From Pagrus major (lineage: Eukaryota; Chordata; Actinopteri; Spariformes; Sparidae), in assembly GCF_040436345.1 (NCBI RefSeq), contig NC_133216.1, positions 14,340,110 through 14,404,109 of the forward strand: a DNA stretch of 64,000 bases, in the 5' to 3' direction. The translations under genes and the position numbers were made by a program. The notes beneath the pieces are model-generated. The model did not search any database. It was given only the letters and a program-made list of their open reading frames with translations, and was not told where the DNA came from. Numbering within the stretch: the first letter of the stretch is position 1; each line of letters opens with the position of its first letter. Below, in pieces: positions 26,601-35,913 of the stretch.

Positions 26601-27505
26601 TAATTAAATCCAATCTAATCGGATTTAATCTAATCTCATTTCATCATAATCTCATTGAAATTGAATTCAAACTAATGTCATTTATTCTCACACCTAACAC
26701 CTCATGTCAACCCTATAAGTAATCTACTCTAATCTGATATAATCTAATAATATTTGATCATATCTCATTTTAATTTATTTAAATATCATATCATAGCATT
26801 TAATCTCATATCATTGCATATCACTCTAATCTAATCTAATTTTATTCTCATCTCATTTTATCCTAATCTAAAATAATCTCACTGAAATTGAATTTAATCT
26901 CACATCTTCTCATCTCAACCCATGTTGACCTGATCTAATCTAATCATATTACAATCTAATAATCTAATCTAATCTAATTAATCTAACATAGTTGGTTAAA
27001 AAAATCGAATTATAGAATTGTAGTATTGTTATTTTTTTAGCACTTTAAAGACTTTTCATCATTGTTGGTTTAAAAGTTGTGATTAAAAGTTCGTTCTTGA
27101 TCTTGAAGATCATGTGATACAACTGAAAGCTCCAGAACAACTACTAATGGACCTTAAGTTGAGATTGTTTTGCCAACAGCTGTTTCCCAAGTCAATACAC
27201 TTGCATCTTAATCTAATCTAATTTTATCTCATCTAATCTCTAAATACAAATACATTTAGATAAAACTGAGAACTGACAGAAAAATCTTTGTACATATAAA
27301 AAAACAATACTTCATTCTTGTTCCTTCTCTCTTTACGTTTTAGGTGACGAAAGGTTCAGATGAGATTTTGTTGCTGAGGCTGAGGAACCCCTGGGGTTTT
27401 GTCGAGTATCGCGGACCCTGGAGTGACAAGTGAGGAAGCTTCCTGTTAGAGAGCCCACTCGCTCACAGATTACAGAACCTCCACAGATGTTGACTTTCTT
27501 CTTCT

Positions 27506-27576
<71 letters not shown>

Positions 27577-30500
27577 CTGCAGGGGTAAAGAGTGGGATGA
27601 CGTGGACACAGCAGAGAAGGAGAGGATTGAGTTGAAAAAGAAAGAAGATGGAGAGTTCTGGTATGTGACAGATACTAAAACACGCCAACTCACACGACTG
27701 AACAACCTCTCATCGGTGGAGGAAGAAATATTCAGATACTTTACTTAAATAAGAGTATATATATATATATATATATAATATCACACTGTAAAAATGCTCC
27801 ACTTCAAATAAAAGTCCTGCATTCAAAAGTGTCAAAAGTATTATCAGCGAAATGTACTTAAAGTATCTCAAGTAAAAGATGAAGATAAAAAATATTCAAG
27901 TAAAACATAAGAGTAGTACTTGAGTAAAAATCTATACTCAAGTATCAAAAGCACAAGTAAAAGTAAATTATACATGAATATCAGAATCAGTGTTTTTATC
28001 TGATTGCCGATAAAATACAATACTTTAAAAATGTGCTGCTTTGGCTCTGATGTAACCTGAAATCTGCAAAGTAACTAGTAATTAAAGTTTAAAAATAAAT
28101 ATAGTGGAGTAAAAGTACAAGATTTGTGTCCGAAGTGTAGAAAATGTAAATACACAAGTAAAGTAGAATTACCTTTGTACTGAAGTATAGCACTTCATTA
28201 AATGTACTTAGTTACATTCCACCACTGCCTCTCACAAACAACAACACCTCTGACATGAATCATTTCGTCTTTCAGGATCAGCTCTGAGGACTTCTCTAAG
28301 CTGTTTGACATCGTGGAGCTCTGCAGTGTGAGTCCTGACACTCTTGAGGAGGGAAACACACCTGCCTCTCCTTCCACTGCCGCCTCCCCGTCTACCTGGA
28401 CCATCAGTGAACATGAAGGAGTCTGGGTATCGGGGAGTTCGGCCGGTGGTAGCCGTAGATACAGAAGTATGTTTGTGACTTTATATAATGTTATGAAGCC
28501 TCACCTGGAGGTCATTTCTGTTGTCATAGTCTTTAATTTTTCCTCAGAGTCGTTCTGGAAGAATCCTCAGTTCGAGCTGGTTCTCACAGAGCAGGACAAG
28601 GCAGAGGATGAGGATGAGGATGATGATGATGAAGATGATGACAATGATGATGAGGAGGAGGAGATGACCCCAGAGGAGAAGAAGATAGCTGAGAAACAGA
28701 AGGAGAAAGCCAAAAAGTGCACCGTGCTGGTGGAGCTGCTGCAGAAAAACCGCAGGCAGAAGGATAAAGTCCACTTCCTCTACATCGGCTTCCACATCTA
28801 CAAGGTAACATCTTCACTGCTCTGCTCTGAGTTCACTTACTGATTTATGAATAAACTCACACCTGTCTTTGTGTTTCTTCGTCTTCTTCACAGGTTCCCT
28901 CTGAGGTGAGTGCCTAATTTTCAATATAAATACATTGTCATTATCTGCTTAAATGAATACAAGAACTATCTTATATTCTTAATAATAATTACTTAGTCTT
29001 ATATCTGTCTTCATACAGCTCCAGGGTGTGTGTCTGAGCAGCAACTTTTTCCAGAAAAATCGCCCTGTGGGTCGCTCTGGGAAATATAGGGCTCAGAGGT
29101 AAAAGACCATCACGAGAGGAAATGACTGCTCATCAGTAATTATGTGATAATCTGTTCATTAAAGCAGAACATTCAGTGCTGAAGCTTTTACTTGGTACGT
29201 TTAGGGACGTACAGTATATACTGTGTTCACTGAATCAAGTGTAATCCACATTTCTTTCCTGAAAATTTGCACCTCAAACTCGCTTCCGCACTGAATGCAA
29301 AGCTTCAAGAAGAGAATGAATGATCCAAATTCAGATTCAGAGTGACTGGATTGCCTCTGGTTTTTGGATCACTCTTTTTCCCATTTTTCCAAGAGCACCT
29401 GTCACCATTTTTGTCTACGTAGAGCAAACCAGTCGTCTTCTTTTCTTCAAGGAAATGCTTTTAGCCCCAGAACCCTTAACCTAAAATTTGAGCATAACTC
29501 AAATGATTTAAATAAAAAATCAACTAAGTCACCAGAATAAATGTTAGCATTGTACATTTCTGCAAACCACAAATATGTTTAAACTTTACTTTCCTTTTCA
29601 TTTCATTTTTCAGTTTCATTTTGTGACAACACTGCTTAAGGTCTGGTCAGGGTTACTCACAAAACACTTGGGTAAAGAAAAATCATGTTTTGGCTGAAAA
29701 TATCAGGTTTTGTTGCCACCATCCTTCCTCCTCCTGACAGGAAAGTCAACTCATATACATGTAATCTGAACTAAATATGATATGTATTGTAGAAATCCAA
29801 ATTTGATATATGCGTAGTTTGCAGAAACGTACAATGCCAACATTTTATTCTGGTGACTGCGCTGGAAAAAGTTGTCAGGTAGCTTTCTCTATGTGGTGAG
29901 AAATAAAGAAAATTACCTAACTACACAAATAAAACTTTTTATCATACAAAATAAGAAAATTAATTTGGCCATACATCTATAAAACCCATTTAACATTTTC
30001 TCTATATACAGTAAATTTAAAAGATGTAGACAGATTATTTCTTAGACCAAACATTTTTACTTGATTATTCAAAGTGGTGTAGCTGATAGCTTGTTGTAAG
30101 TCATTAATGTTCAGTCTTTAACTTTGTCCCTCAGGGGTGTGTGGAGGAAGCTGCACCTGGAACCTGGTAACTACATCCTCGTGGCGTCAGCCTATCGACC
30201 CAACCAACCCGGAGAGTTTTTTGTTCGCATCTTCTCCAAGACTGGAAACACTCTGGGGTACGTTGGAAGGGATTGGAAGAAAGTCATTTTTTCCTGTCCC
30301 TGTACCAGAAAAACAGCTCAATTTATGAGCCACCTCGTGTGAATGTTATCTGTGGAGTGTGTGCGTCGCCTTGCGTCACAGATACCCACAACACTTCCTG
30401 AGGGCTCCACAGCACCCCTGAATCACCTCCCGCCTCACTGACTCTCAACAGCAGAGTCATCGTCACCCACACTCCCCTGGACCTACACTCACACTTACAG

Positions 30501-33051
30501 TGTGATCCCAACATTACACTTATGTATGATTTAGAAACATTACAATTAATCTCAACAACAACAGGCTGTTGAATCACTTCTCATGGCTTCAGTGTAGCAT
30601 GAGTGCTCCGACTATGATGATCATCTTAATTTTCCAGTGGTGGATTCACCGAAGTCGTATTTCCAGTTTGTGTTATTTTATACTTCTACTCCACAACATT
30701 TTAGAGGAAAATGTTGTGTAGTACTTTGATATTTACATACATACTCGTGATGAACTACAATACGATGCCATGCACACTGGTGTTTTCAGTGATGTAGCTG
30801 ATAAAACCTGCTCCAGTTGGAATAATGTAACGCTCTGCCTGGATTTACATGTGATCACCTACGACAGAGATAAAGTTGTAATTTGTCCTGCAGCAAAATT
30901 AACAGGAGTCCTGAACTATTCTTATTGTTTTCATAGGGCTGCAAAGTTAATCAAGATCGTATCGAAAGTGAAAAATGGCCAAGTACAATATTCAAATCTT
31001 AGAAGCTGCAATTACTTGATAAAGATAAAAAAAAAAATGTGTAGCGCTGCAGAGATGTTCTGACCTACAAATCTTGTTCTCCAGATGTAAGAAAACATGT
31101 TTGTTTGGTACAAAACCCAACAAATGTCACATCATAATGATTTTTAATAGTTTTTTTTTTAAGTGAAAATGAAAATTGTGATGCAAAAATGATCATTCCC
31201 ACTAATTGTGAATCACAATTAGTCAATCATCAATTGTCACAATGCTGGAACTTCTAAATTAATACCTCTAAAATATCATGAAAACAGTGTGTATCATAAA
31301 ATACCAAGGGGAAAACTGACAGAACATTGAGGGCGTGATTAATGAAAAATCTTAAATAAAAGATAAATATAAAAAGGCTTTACCACTGACTCTAGTCTGT
31401 AAAGTTATGTACCAATCAAGTTACTTACGCCTCTAAAAGAGGAAAAACCAGCTCCGAGTCAAGTAGAAGCCCTTTAGCATCTTTCAGCACATAACTCACA
31501 TGCACTATCACGCACACACGGCCAGTGTGACTTCATTCTCTAGTCAGGATGCCTTTACTCCCCTTCATTTTACACAGAAATAGTTTTTTGCTGCTATATT
31601 ACTTTTCACAATCCCACATATAGGACCTTTAAGTAATGGATCTGAGCATATATATACACACAAGTTGACACAACACAACATTTCTGAGTGTGTTAAGTTT
31701 AAACTGTATAAAAGGATAATTTAAGAGTGCAACACTGGCAATCTGTTGGGTCTTTGTGTTTCAGGACTCAGGACTTCACCTGCTCCTCTGGCTTTCTCCC
31801 GGTGAGTTTAGTGATCTCGTCCATACACATTAAACTCCAGCCAATGGCAGCTAAATGTCAGAATATTGTATGTTTATGTTTGTTTGCTCCGGACAGCTTA
31901 TGGCAGCTCCTGTCCCACCAGAGGATCACATGAGAGTTAAGAAGACTTTTGATGACGTGGCTGGCCCTGTAAGACTTCCTCCTCATTATACTACATCACT
32001 TCACTTTAATAAGAATAAAACTCTGGGGCCTTTGATTAGACAATCAAACTGATTTATTTTGCAGGATGACAGACTGAACGCCAAGGAGCTCAGGACGCTG
32101 TTCAACTCAGGTTCCAGTACATCGAGATTTTTATCTGAATATTACACAAGTGATCTCTGACTGTATGATACCTGTAATGGCCACTAGGTGGGAGCAGAGT
32201 AGCAACACACTCCTCAAAAGTTGGAGAGGTCACCAGTCTAGACAGAGGCTCACAGCTGCACTCAGAGTGCATTGAGCTGGGTGAAGTAATAAACGTGACT
32301 GAACTTTGTCCTCACCTTTACCTTCCCTCAGCTTAATCCAGTTTAAACCATTGTTTTCTTTCTCTGCATCAATCCTCATTACAGCTCTCGACAAAGATTA
32401 TCATCTGCCACTGGAGACGTGCAGACAGCTCATCCTTGGGGAAGATGTATCCTTTCGTCCCCACTATATTATTTGATATTACAGTCTCCCTGAAGTATGA
32501 TCCTTGTTTGACTTACATCTGATTAAATCACGCCTACAAAAGTTACATGTTCTTCATAGTTAATATCGCAACTGCTGCCGTTAAATACTTGACTGACCTC
32601 TGTTCGTTTCTCACTTCATTGGGGGCAGATGCTCACCGACAAAGGGGTTTAAAGCCCCCGCTCCTCCTCTGGGTGAGTCATCGTGCCGCCCCGCTGCTCA
32701 CTTTCACTCTCCTTCCTCATAACTGTATCTCCTGTCCTGTTGAGATGTCCTTAACTCTGCTGGCAGACTAAAGGGCGCTGCAGTCTGAGCCGTAAACAAA
32801 CAGAAACCCTGCTGTCCGGTCTGCGCAATCTGCAGGTACACCTCACAGAGAGTGAGAGAGAGAGAGAGAGTGTGTGTGTGTGTGTGTGAGAGAGAGAGAC
32901 AGTTGTTGATCCATTATTACTTAATCTGATTCTGCTTTCTTTTTCAGTCAATCTTTTTCCAGTTCGATGAGGACTCCTCTGGCACCATGAGCCCCTTTGA
33001 ACTCAGTACAGCACTGCAAGCTGTTGGTATGCGCGCGCACACACACACACA

Positions 33052-33091
<40 letters not shown>

Positions 33092-33298
33092 CATACACAC
33101 CACAACGTGCGTACAGACGTTTGCTGCTGTTTGGCCTCACACCTTCATCCACTCCTCTGTTTTACCAGGAATGCAGCTTGATGACAAGGTCGCTCAGCTG
33201 GTGTGTGAGAGGTTTGCAGCTGGAGAGATTCACATGCCATTCTGCAGCTTTGTGGCATGTGTCACCAGGCTGCGCAAGCTCTTTGGTAACACACACAG

Positions 33299-33332
<34 letters not shown>

Positions 33333-35384
33333 TACATCCACACATACATAAAAGCCAAACAGAATGACCAGTAATCAAAAAATGTATCAATGAGCGTACA
33401 CCAGCTGGTCCACTGTAAATAATTTGATCATTTCATGAAGCTCTATAGTAGTTGTTTTGTATTTTTGACTGGTGTCATCACTGGTGAATTACAACCAGAA
33501 TACAATCGTAGTGAGGCTGTATAAAAGTGTCCAAAAAGAAATGATTGAAGAGGCAAAGTATTATTTATGTGTTTTATATTAATATTTGATTTTTAAATAT
33601 CACAGTTATCCTCAGTATCAGTTTATCTTGACATCCCCATCTGCACTAAACCTGCACCATAGTGCCGTCATTTGATTATGATAGGCCAAACAGGCACTTT
33701 AAGTTACATGTACAAGTTCATTGGCTGACTAGCAAGACCCCCATTAACCAATGAAAACATAATTTTAATTAAGAATTGTGTTCACGTACAATTTTGAGGT
33801 ACTGGTGCTTTATTTAAGTATACCCTATTTAATGTTACTTTATACTTCTATTCCATTTCAGAGCAAAATGTTGTAATTTTTATTCCACTACATTTATTAT
33901 TTGACGGCTGTAGTTACTGAATACTTACTCAGATTAAGATTTTACATTAAAAAAAAAACATGTTTTAATGGTATAAGAAACAACTAATGATTAAAGATGA
34001 CACCAGTGGGTCTAAACTGTTTTGGCTTGTGACTCCTTACAATACTCTGTGTCTGTTTGAGCCACTTTGTCACATTTAAGATTTCTGAGTCTTCAACATT
34101 AAGGCAATGTAAAGGGGAGATAATGTGGTAATTAAGATATGGATACGTAATATTATGTATGAGGATATTACAGTATGCTGATCACATTTATTATCCCATG
34201 AACAATAACTGTTTTCCTGCATACGTTGTAGGCTGTTTCTTAGCCTTAGTATAGGCTACATATCAGGTCCTTGGTTAAAATGTTGTCATAATTTCGCACC
34301 AGAATCATCAGCAGCCAGTTTCAGTTGCAGGTGCTGATGAAGAACAAAGCACTCATTCTCATTTGTTAATTAACATTTCTTGATGCAAGATTTTTTCAGA
34401 ACATTTTTAACAAATTATGCTTTTAAAAAGTGATGGGGACAAAAGTGACGATTTAAAAAAAATGTGGTGGGGAGATAACCCCAGCATCCCCAGCGTAGAT
34501 GACACCAAGGCTCAGATGGTTTAATTTACAGTTTTGTTAAAAAATAATTAAAATGTTTTGCCTAAAAGCAAATATTAGAGAAAGCTACAAAAATGAATAC
34601 AAATCTGTTCAATAGAAGTTTGTTTTTCTTCTTTGCTGCCACATTAATCATCTCATGAACCCTCACATTCATCTTGTGACACTCTTGAAGTAAGACCACA
34701 GGCTGGAAACCACTGGGCTTGACTACCTAACCGTATATAAAGTAGATTAAACTAGCTTCACCTTGACCAGCTACGACCTGAAAGAGTGGCATTACATAGT
34801 GTTGCATCAGCATTAACACTCAGCGGACGTTTTACTGCAGAGCAACTACTTTTGCTTTTGATATATTTTGCTGATCGTGCTCAACTTTCTTTTACTTCAG
34901 TAGGATTTTCAATGCAGAACTTGTCCTTTGAATGTAGAGTTTTGCATTGTTGTGTTGGTACTTTCATTAAAATAAAAGATCTGAGGACTTCTTTCACATC
35001 TGCATTCACAAGACTGTTTCTACAGTTTGCTTTAGATGATTTACATGTGTGCAGATGGTTTACATAATAGATTTTATGCACATTCAGAGTTTGACTAACA
35101 AACTTAGGATGTTTGCCAGGACCTCAGTTTGAATTGTTACTGAATGCTGAGCCTTTTCAAAGACACAGTGTGTAGTCATTTCCTCCCTTCTTCTCCTCAG
35201 CTCTGTATGAATCAGAGACCAGTCAGGAGGTGAAAGACAGAGGGATCAACTCTGTGAGTACCAGGTCAAATATTCTCTGTTATGTGTTCATACTGACCTG
35301 GACGGGCTTTTGACTCTCTGTTTCTGCTCTCTCTGTTCGACTGTCGTCCCTCCCCAGTGGCTGCTTCAGTTCCTGATTGTATGA
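18851..35384 (+). CDS. capn12: Calpain-12-like cysteine protease, complete 22-exon gene
   Basis: Calcium-dependent intracellular cysteine protease, 722 residues. Coding exons: 18851-19051, 19922-19991, 21504-21622, 25482-25615, 25758-25929, 26012-26095, 27344-27429, 27583-27660, 28276-28466, 28548-28804, 28894-28905, 29019-29098, 30135-30257, 31765-31801, 31897-31968, 32065-32110, 32385-32446, 32767-32835, 32948-33026, 33169-33285, 35201-35253, 35358-35384. Phases join perfectly and several lengths (70, 119, 134, 84, 86, 12, 79, 117) match classical calpain genes. Triad: Cys93 ([10 protein letters not shown]), His251 (KGHAYALT), Asn275 (RLRNPWG). A C2-like domain with an acidic insert (398-417) and [14 protein letters not shown] follows, then a penta-EF-hand domain whose third loop (638-649, [12 protein letters not shown]) is intact. 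As I recall them, human calpain-12 is of similar length, with a similar acidic insert and degenerate second EF hand. All introns are GT-AG except intron 6 (GC-AG). Calpain identity is certain; capn12 is likely. Confidence 0.88.
19612..19800. mobile_element. MITE-like repeat copy in capn12 intron 1 (AGGGCTGCAAC family), partial
   Basis: It starts TAGGACTGCAACTAAT, continues AAAATGTCAGAAAATA and TCACATGTGAGAAGCTGGAACC, the order seen in full-length fish elements of this type. The 3' end is not recognisable. Confidence 0.55.
20860..21430. repeat. AAGTATACTT-rich repeat in capn12 intron 2
   Basis: About 570 bases carry many variants of the palindrome AAGTATACTT and of AGTGTACTT, including a duplicated phrase GTATACTTACAAACAGTG at about 21247 and 21413. 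It is an interspersed or minisatellite-like element with no coding content, immediately upstream of the catalytic-Cys exon. Confidence 0.65.
21504..21622 (+). CDS. capn12: capn12 exon 3: catalytic cysteine exon
   Basis: 119 nt, the standard calpain length for this exon. Completes Gly91, then Asn92, the nucleophile Cys93 and Trp94 ([12 protein letters not shown]), and ends [10 protein letters not shown]. Flanked by TCAATCAG and GTAAGTGT. Confidence 0.9.
23598..23636. repeat. (AC)n microsatellite
   Basis: A perfect dinucleotide run of about 19 units in capn12 intron 3. Confidence 0.95.
24182..24201. repeat. (AC)n microsatellite
   Basis: A run of ten units in capn12 intron 3. Confidence 0.9.
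25482..25615 (+). CDS. capn12: capn12 exon 4
   Basis: 134 nt, the family length. Encodes [18 protein letters not shown] and the [15 protein letters not shown] block of the protease core. The donor is GTCAGT after GCCAA. Confidence 0.88.
25758..25929 (+). CDS. capn12: capn12 exon 5
   Basis: 172 nt, one codon longer than my recollection of conventional calpains (169). Encodes [20 protein letters not shown] and [11 protein letters not shown], the PC1-PC2 junction region. Confidence 0.88.
26012..26095 (+). CDS. capn12: capn12 exon 6: catalytic histidine exon
   Basis: 84 nt, the standard calpain length. Contains His251 in [15 protein letters not shown]. The only donor that keeps frame with exon 7 is AAG|GCCAGT, so the following intron begins with GC. 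Confidence 0.85.
26260..27000. repeat. Degenerate AATCTAATCT/CATCTCAT array in capn12 intron 6
   Basis: About 740 bases consist of diverged AATCTAATCTCATCT-type words, with a further short patch near 27205-27240. It fills most of the intron that starts at the unusual GC donor. Confidence 0.75.
27344..27429 (+). CDS. capn12: capn12 exon 7: catalytic asparagine exon
   Basis: 86 nt, the standard calpain length. Contains Asn275 in [17 protein letters not shown]. Acceptor is CGTTTTAG; donor is AA|GTGAGG. Confidence 0.9.
27508..27575 (+). repeat. (TG)34 microsatellite filling capn12 intron 7
   Basis: A perfect 68-base TG run in a 153-base intron. It ends seven bases before exon 8 begins, leaving only ACTGCAG between repeat and exon; the normal pyrimidine tract is displaced upstream of the repeat (27491-27507). 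Confidence 0.95.
27583..27660 (+). CDS. capn12: capn12 exon 8
   Basis: 78 nt, a multiple of three. Encodes [14 protein letters not shown] and KKEDGEFW, the end of the PC2 core. Its acceptor lies directly after a long TG tract. Confidence 0.88.
27722..28230. repeat. Interspersed repeat, AGTAAAAGTA family, in capn12 intron 8
   Basis: A nearly complete copy running from GGAGGAAGAAATATTCAGAT through CACTGTAAAAATGCTCC and AAAAGTCCTGCATTCAAAA to TGTACTTAGTTACATTCCACC, with a TA microsatellite (27757-27777) near the start. Text of this form is common in percomorph genomes; I take it to be a non-autonomous element. Confidence 0.65.
28276..28466 (+). CDS. capn12: capn12 exon 9: linker into the C2-like domain
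   Basis: 191 nt. Encodes [20 protein letters not shown], a Ser/Thr/Pro-rich stretch, and [17 protein letters not shown], matching the E-G-x-W-x-x-G-S-x-A-G-G block of calpains. Donor GTATGT. Confidence 0.87.
28548..28804 (+). CDS. capn12: capn12 exon 10: C2-like domain with acidic insert
   Basis: 257 nt. Encodes [17 protein letters not shown], then 20 residues of Asp/Glu with one Asn (398-417), then a basic stretch and [18 protein letters not shown]. An acidic insert here is also my recollection of human calpain-12 and is the best single marker for that orthologue. Confidence 0.88.
28894..28905 (+). CDS. capn12: capn12 exon 11: 12-nt microexon
   Basis: Encodes only Val-Pro-Ser-Glu between TTCTTCACAG and GTGAGTGC. 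Calpains have VP-[KE]-E at this point and a 12-nt exon, so the call is firm despite its size; gene predictors could easily miss it. Confidence 0.85.
29019..29098 (+). CDS. capn12: capn12 exon 12
   Basis: 80 nt. Encodes [20 protein letters not shown] and GKYRAQ of the C2-like domain. Confidence 0.85.
29099..30134. other. capn12 intron 12 (1.0 kb)
   Basis: No exon, microsatellite or recognisable repeat seen; AT-rich unique-looking sequence. Confidence 0.5.
30135..30257 (+). CDS. capn12: capn12 exon 13
   Basis: 123 nt. Encodes [20 protein letters not shown] and [13 protein letters not shown], the L-x-P-G-x-Y-x-x-V/A strands of the C2-like domain. Confidence 0.88.
30258..31764. other. capn12 intron 13 (1.5 kb)
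   Basis: No exon. A short ACTTTATACTTCTACTCC-type repeat relic lies near 30640-30760. The rest is AT-rich without recognisable features. Confidence 0.5.
31765..32446 (+). CDS. capn12: capn12 exons 14-17: entry to the penta-EF-hand domain
   Basis: Four short exons (31765-31801, 31897-31968, 32065-32110, 32385-32446) encode [12 protein letters not shown], a Pro-rich linker [33 protein letters not shown] (EF hand 1) and [20 protein letters not shown] (entering helix of EF hand 2). All junctions are GT-AG and in phase. Confidence 0.85.
32767..32835 (+). CDS. capn12: capn12 exon 18: degenerate EF hand 2
   Basis: 69 nt, [20 protein letters not shown]. It joins exon 17 with exactly the spacing of conventional calpains, but the loop keeps only Asp608 of the calcium ligands. 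Confidence 0.85.
32948..33285 (+). CDS. capn12: capn12 exons 19-20: EF hands 3 and 4
   Basis: Exon 19 (32948-33026, 79 nt) holds a canonical EF loop [12 protein letters not shown] (638-649). Exon 20 (33169-33285, 117 nt) encodes [18 protein letters not shown] and [11 protein letters not shown], a degenerate fourth hand. Both lengths equal the conserved calpain exon sizes. Confidence 0.9.
33039..33089. repeat. (AC)n microsatellite in capn12 intron 19
   Basis: About 25 units with one T interruption occupy a third of a 142-base intron. Confidence 0.95.
33286..35200. other. capn12 intron 20 (1.9 kb)
   Basis: Apart from the AC repeat at its start and an AGTAAAAGTA-family relic at about 33785-33960, no feature is recognisable. 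Short ORFs here look random. Confidence 0.5.
33302..33330. repeat. (AC)n microsatellite in capn12 intron 20
   Basis: A run of about 14 units starting 16 bases after the exon 20 donor. Confidence 0.9.
35201..35384 (+). CDS. capn12: capn12 exons 21-22: EF hand 5 and C-terminus
   Basis: Exon 21 (35201-35253) encodes [17 protein letters not shown]; exon 22 (35358-35384) encodes WLLQFLIV and a TGA stop, equivalent to the conserved WLxxxxx-stop end of other calpains. EF hand 5 normally mediates dimerisation and is shorter than usual here. Confidence 0.87.
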
Positions 35385-35601
35385 AGACGAAGCTGAGCCA
35401 GCTGAGCCACAGCATACTGTTGATTCGAAAGCAAACGTAACACACATTACCTGTATTTTAAAAATCTTTATCCATGAGTGCCTTATTCCAGTTAAGCTAA
35501 TGGTTAGCTATGCTAATGTTTTATTCGTGCTTCATCTCGTATTATTATCATACTTTTGCTAAATCCTTGATATACTGCAGGTTCAAGGTTCAGCCTTTAG
35601 T

Positions 35602-35913
35602 AGAGCTGCAACAAGTAGTCGATCAATTGATTAGTCGATAGAAAGAAAATTTGTTTCCAACTGTTTTAATAATCAATTAATCGTTTCAGTCATTTTTTAA
35701 GAACATTTTTTAAATATTTGTTCGTTCCAGCTTCTTAAATGTGAGGATTGGCTGCTTTTCGTTAGGTCTAGTCTTTAGGTTCTGGATTGTTGTGTGGACA
35801 AGAGAAGCAATTTGAAAATGTCACTTTGGGCATTTCTCTTCTTCTACAATTTTTTGCCTTTCTATTGAGTGAACAATTAATCAATTAATTAATTAAACGT
35901 GAGTTGCGGCCCT
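35602..35913. mobile_element. Near full-length MITE-like element (AGGGCTGCAAC-type ends)
   Basis: Left end AGAGCTGCAACAAGTAGTCG and right end GTTGCGGCCCT (reverse complement AGGGCCGCAAC) form imperfect terminal inverted repeats. The interior has GATTAGTCGAT, AATCAATTAATCG, GAGGATTGGCTGCTTTTCGT and TTGGGCATTT, the layout of a common fish hAT-type MITE. No transposase. A target-site duplication is not clear. Confidence 0.7.

Noticed and set aside
27463-27705. His/Thr and Cys/Val repeat ORFs across the TG tract
   Set aside because: Dinucleotide repeats are open in several frames; the real coding exon is 27583-27660.
32629-32672. Segment beginning MLTDKG as constitutive capn12 exon 18
   Set aside because: It introduces a stop and a frameshift, while joining exon 17 directly to 32767 gives exactly the spacing of conventional calpains.
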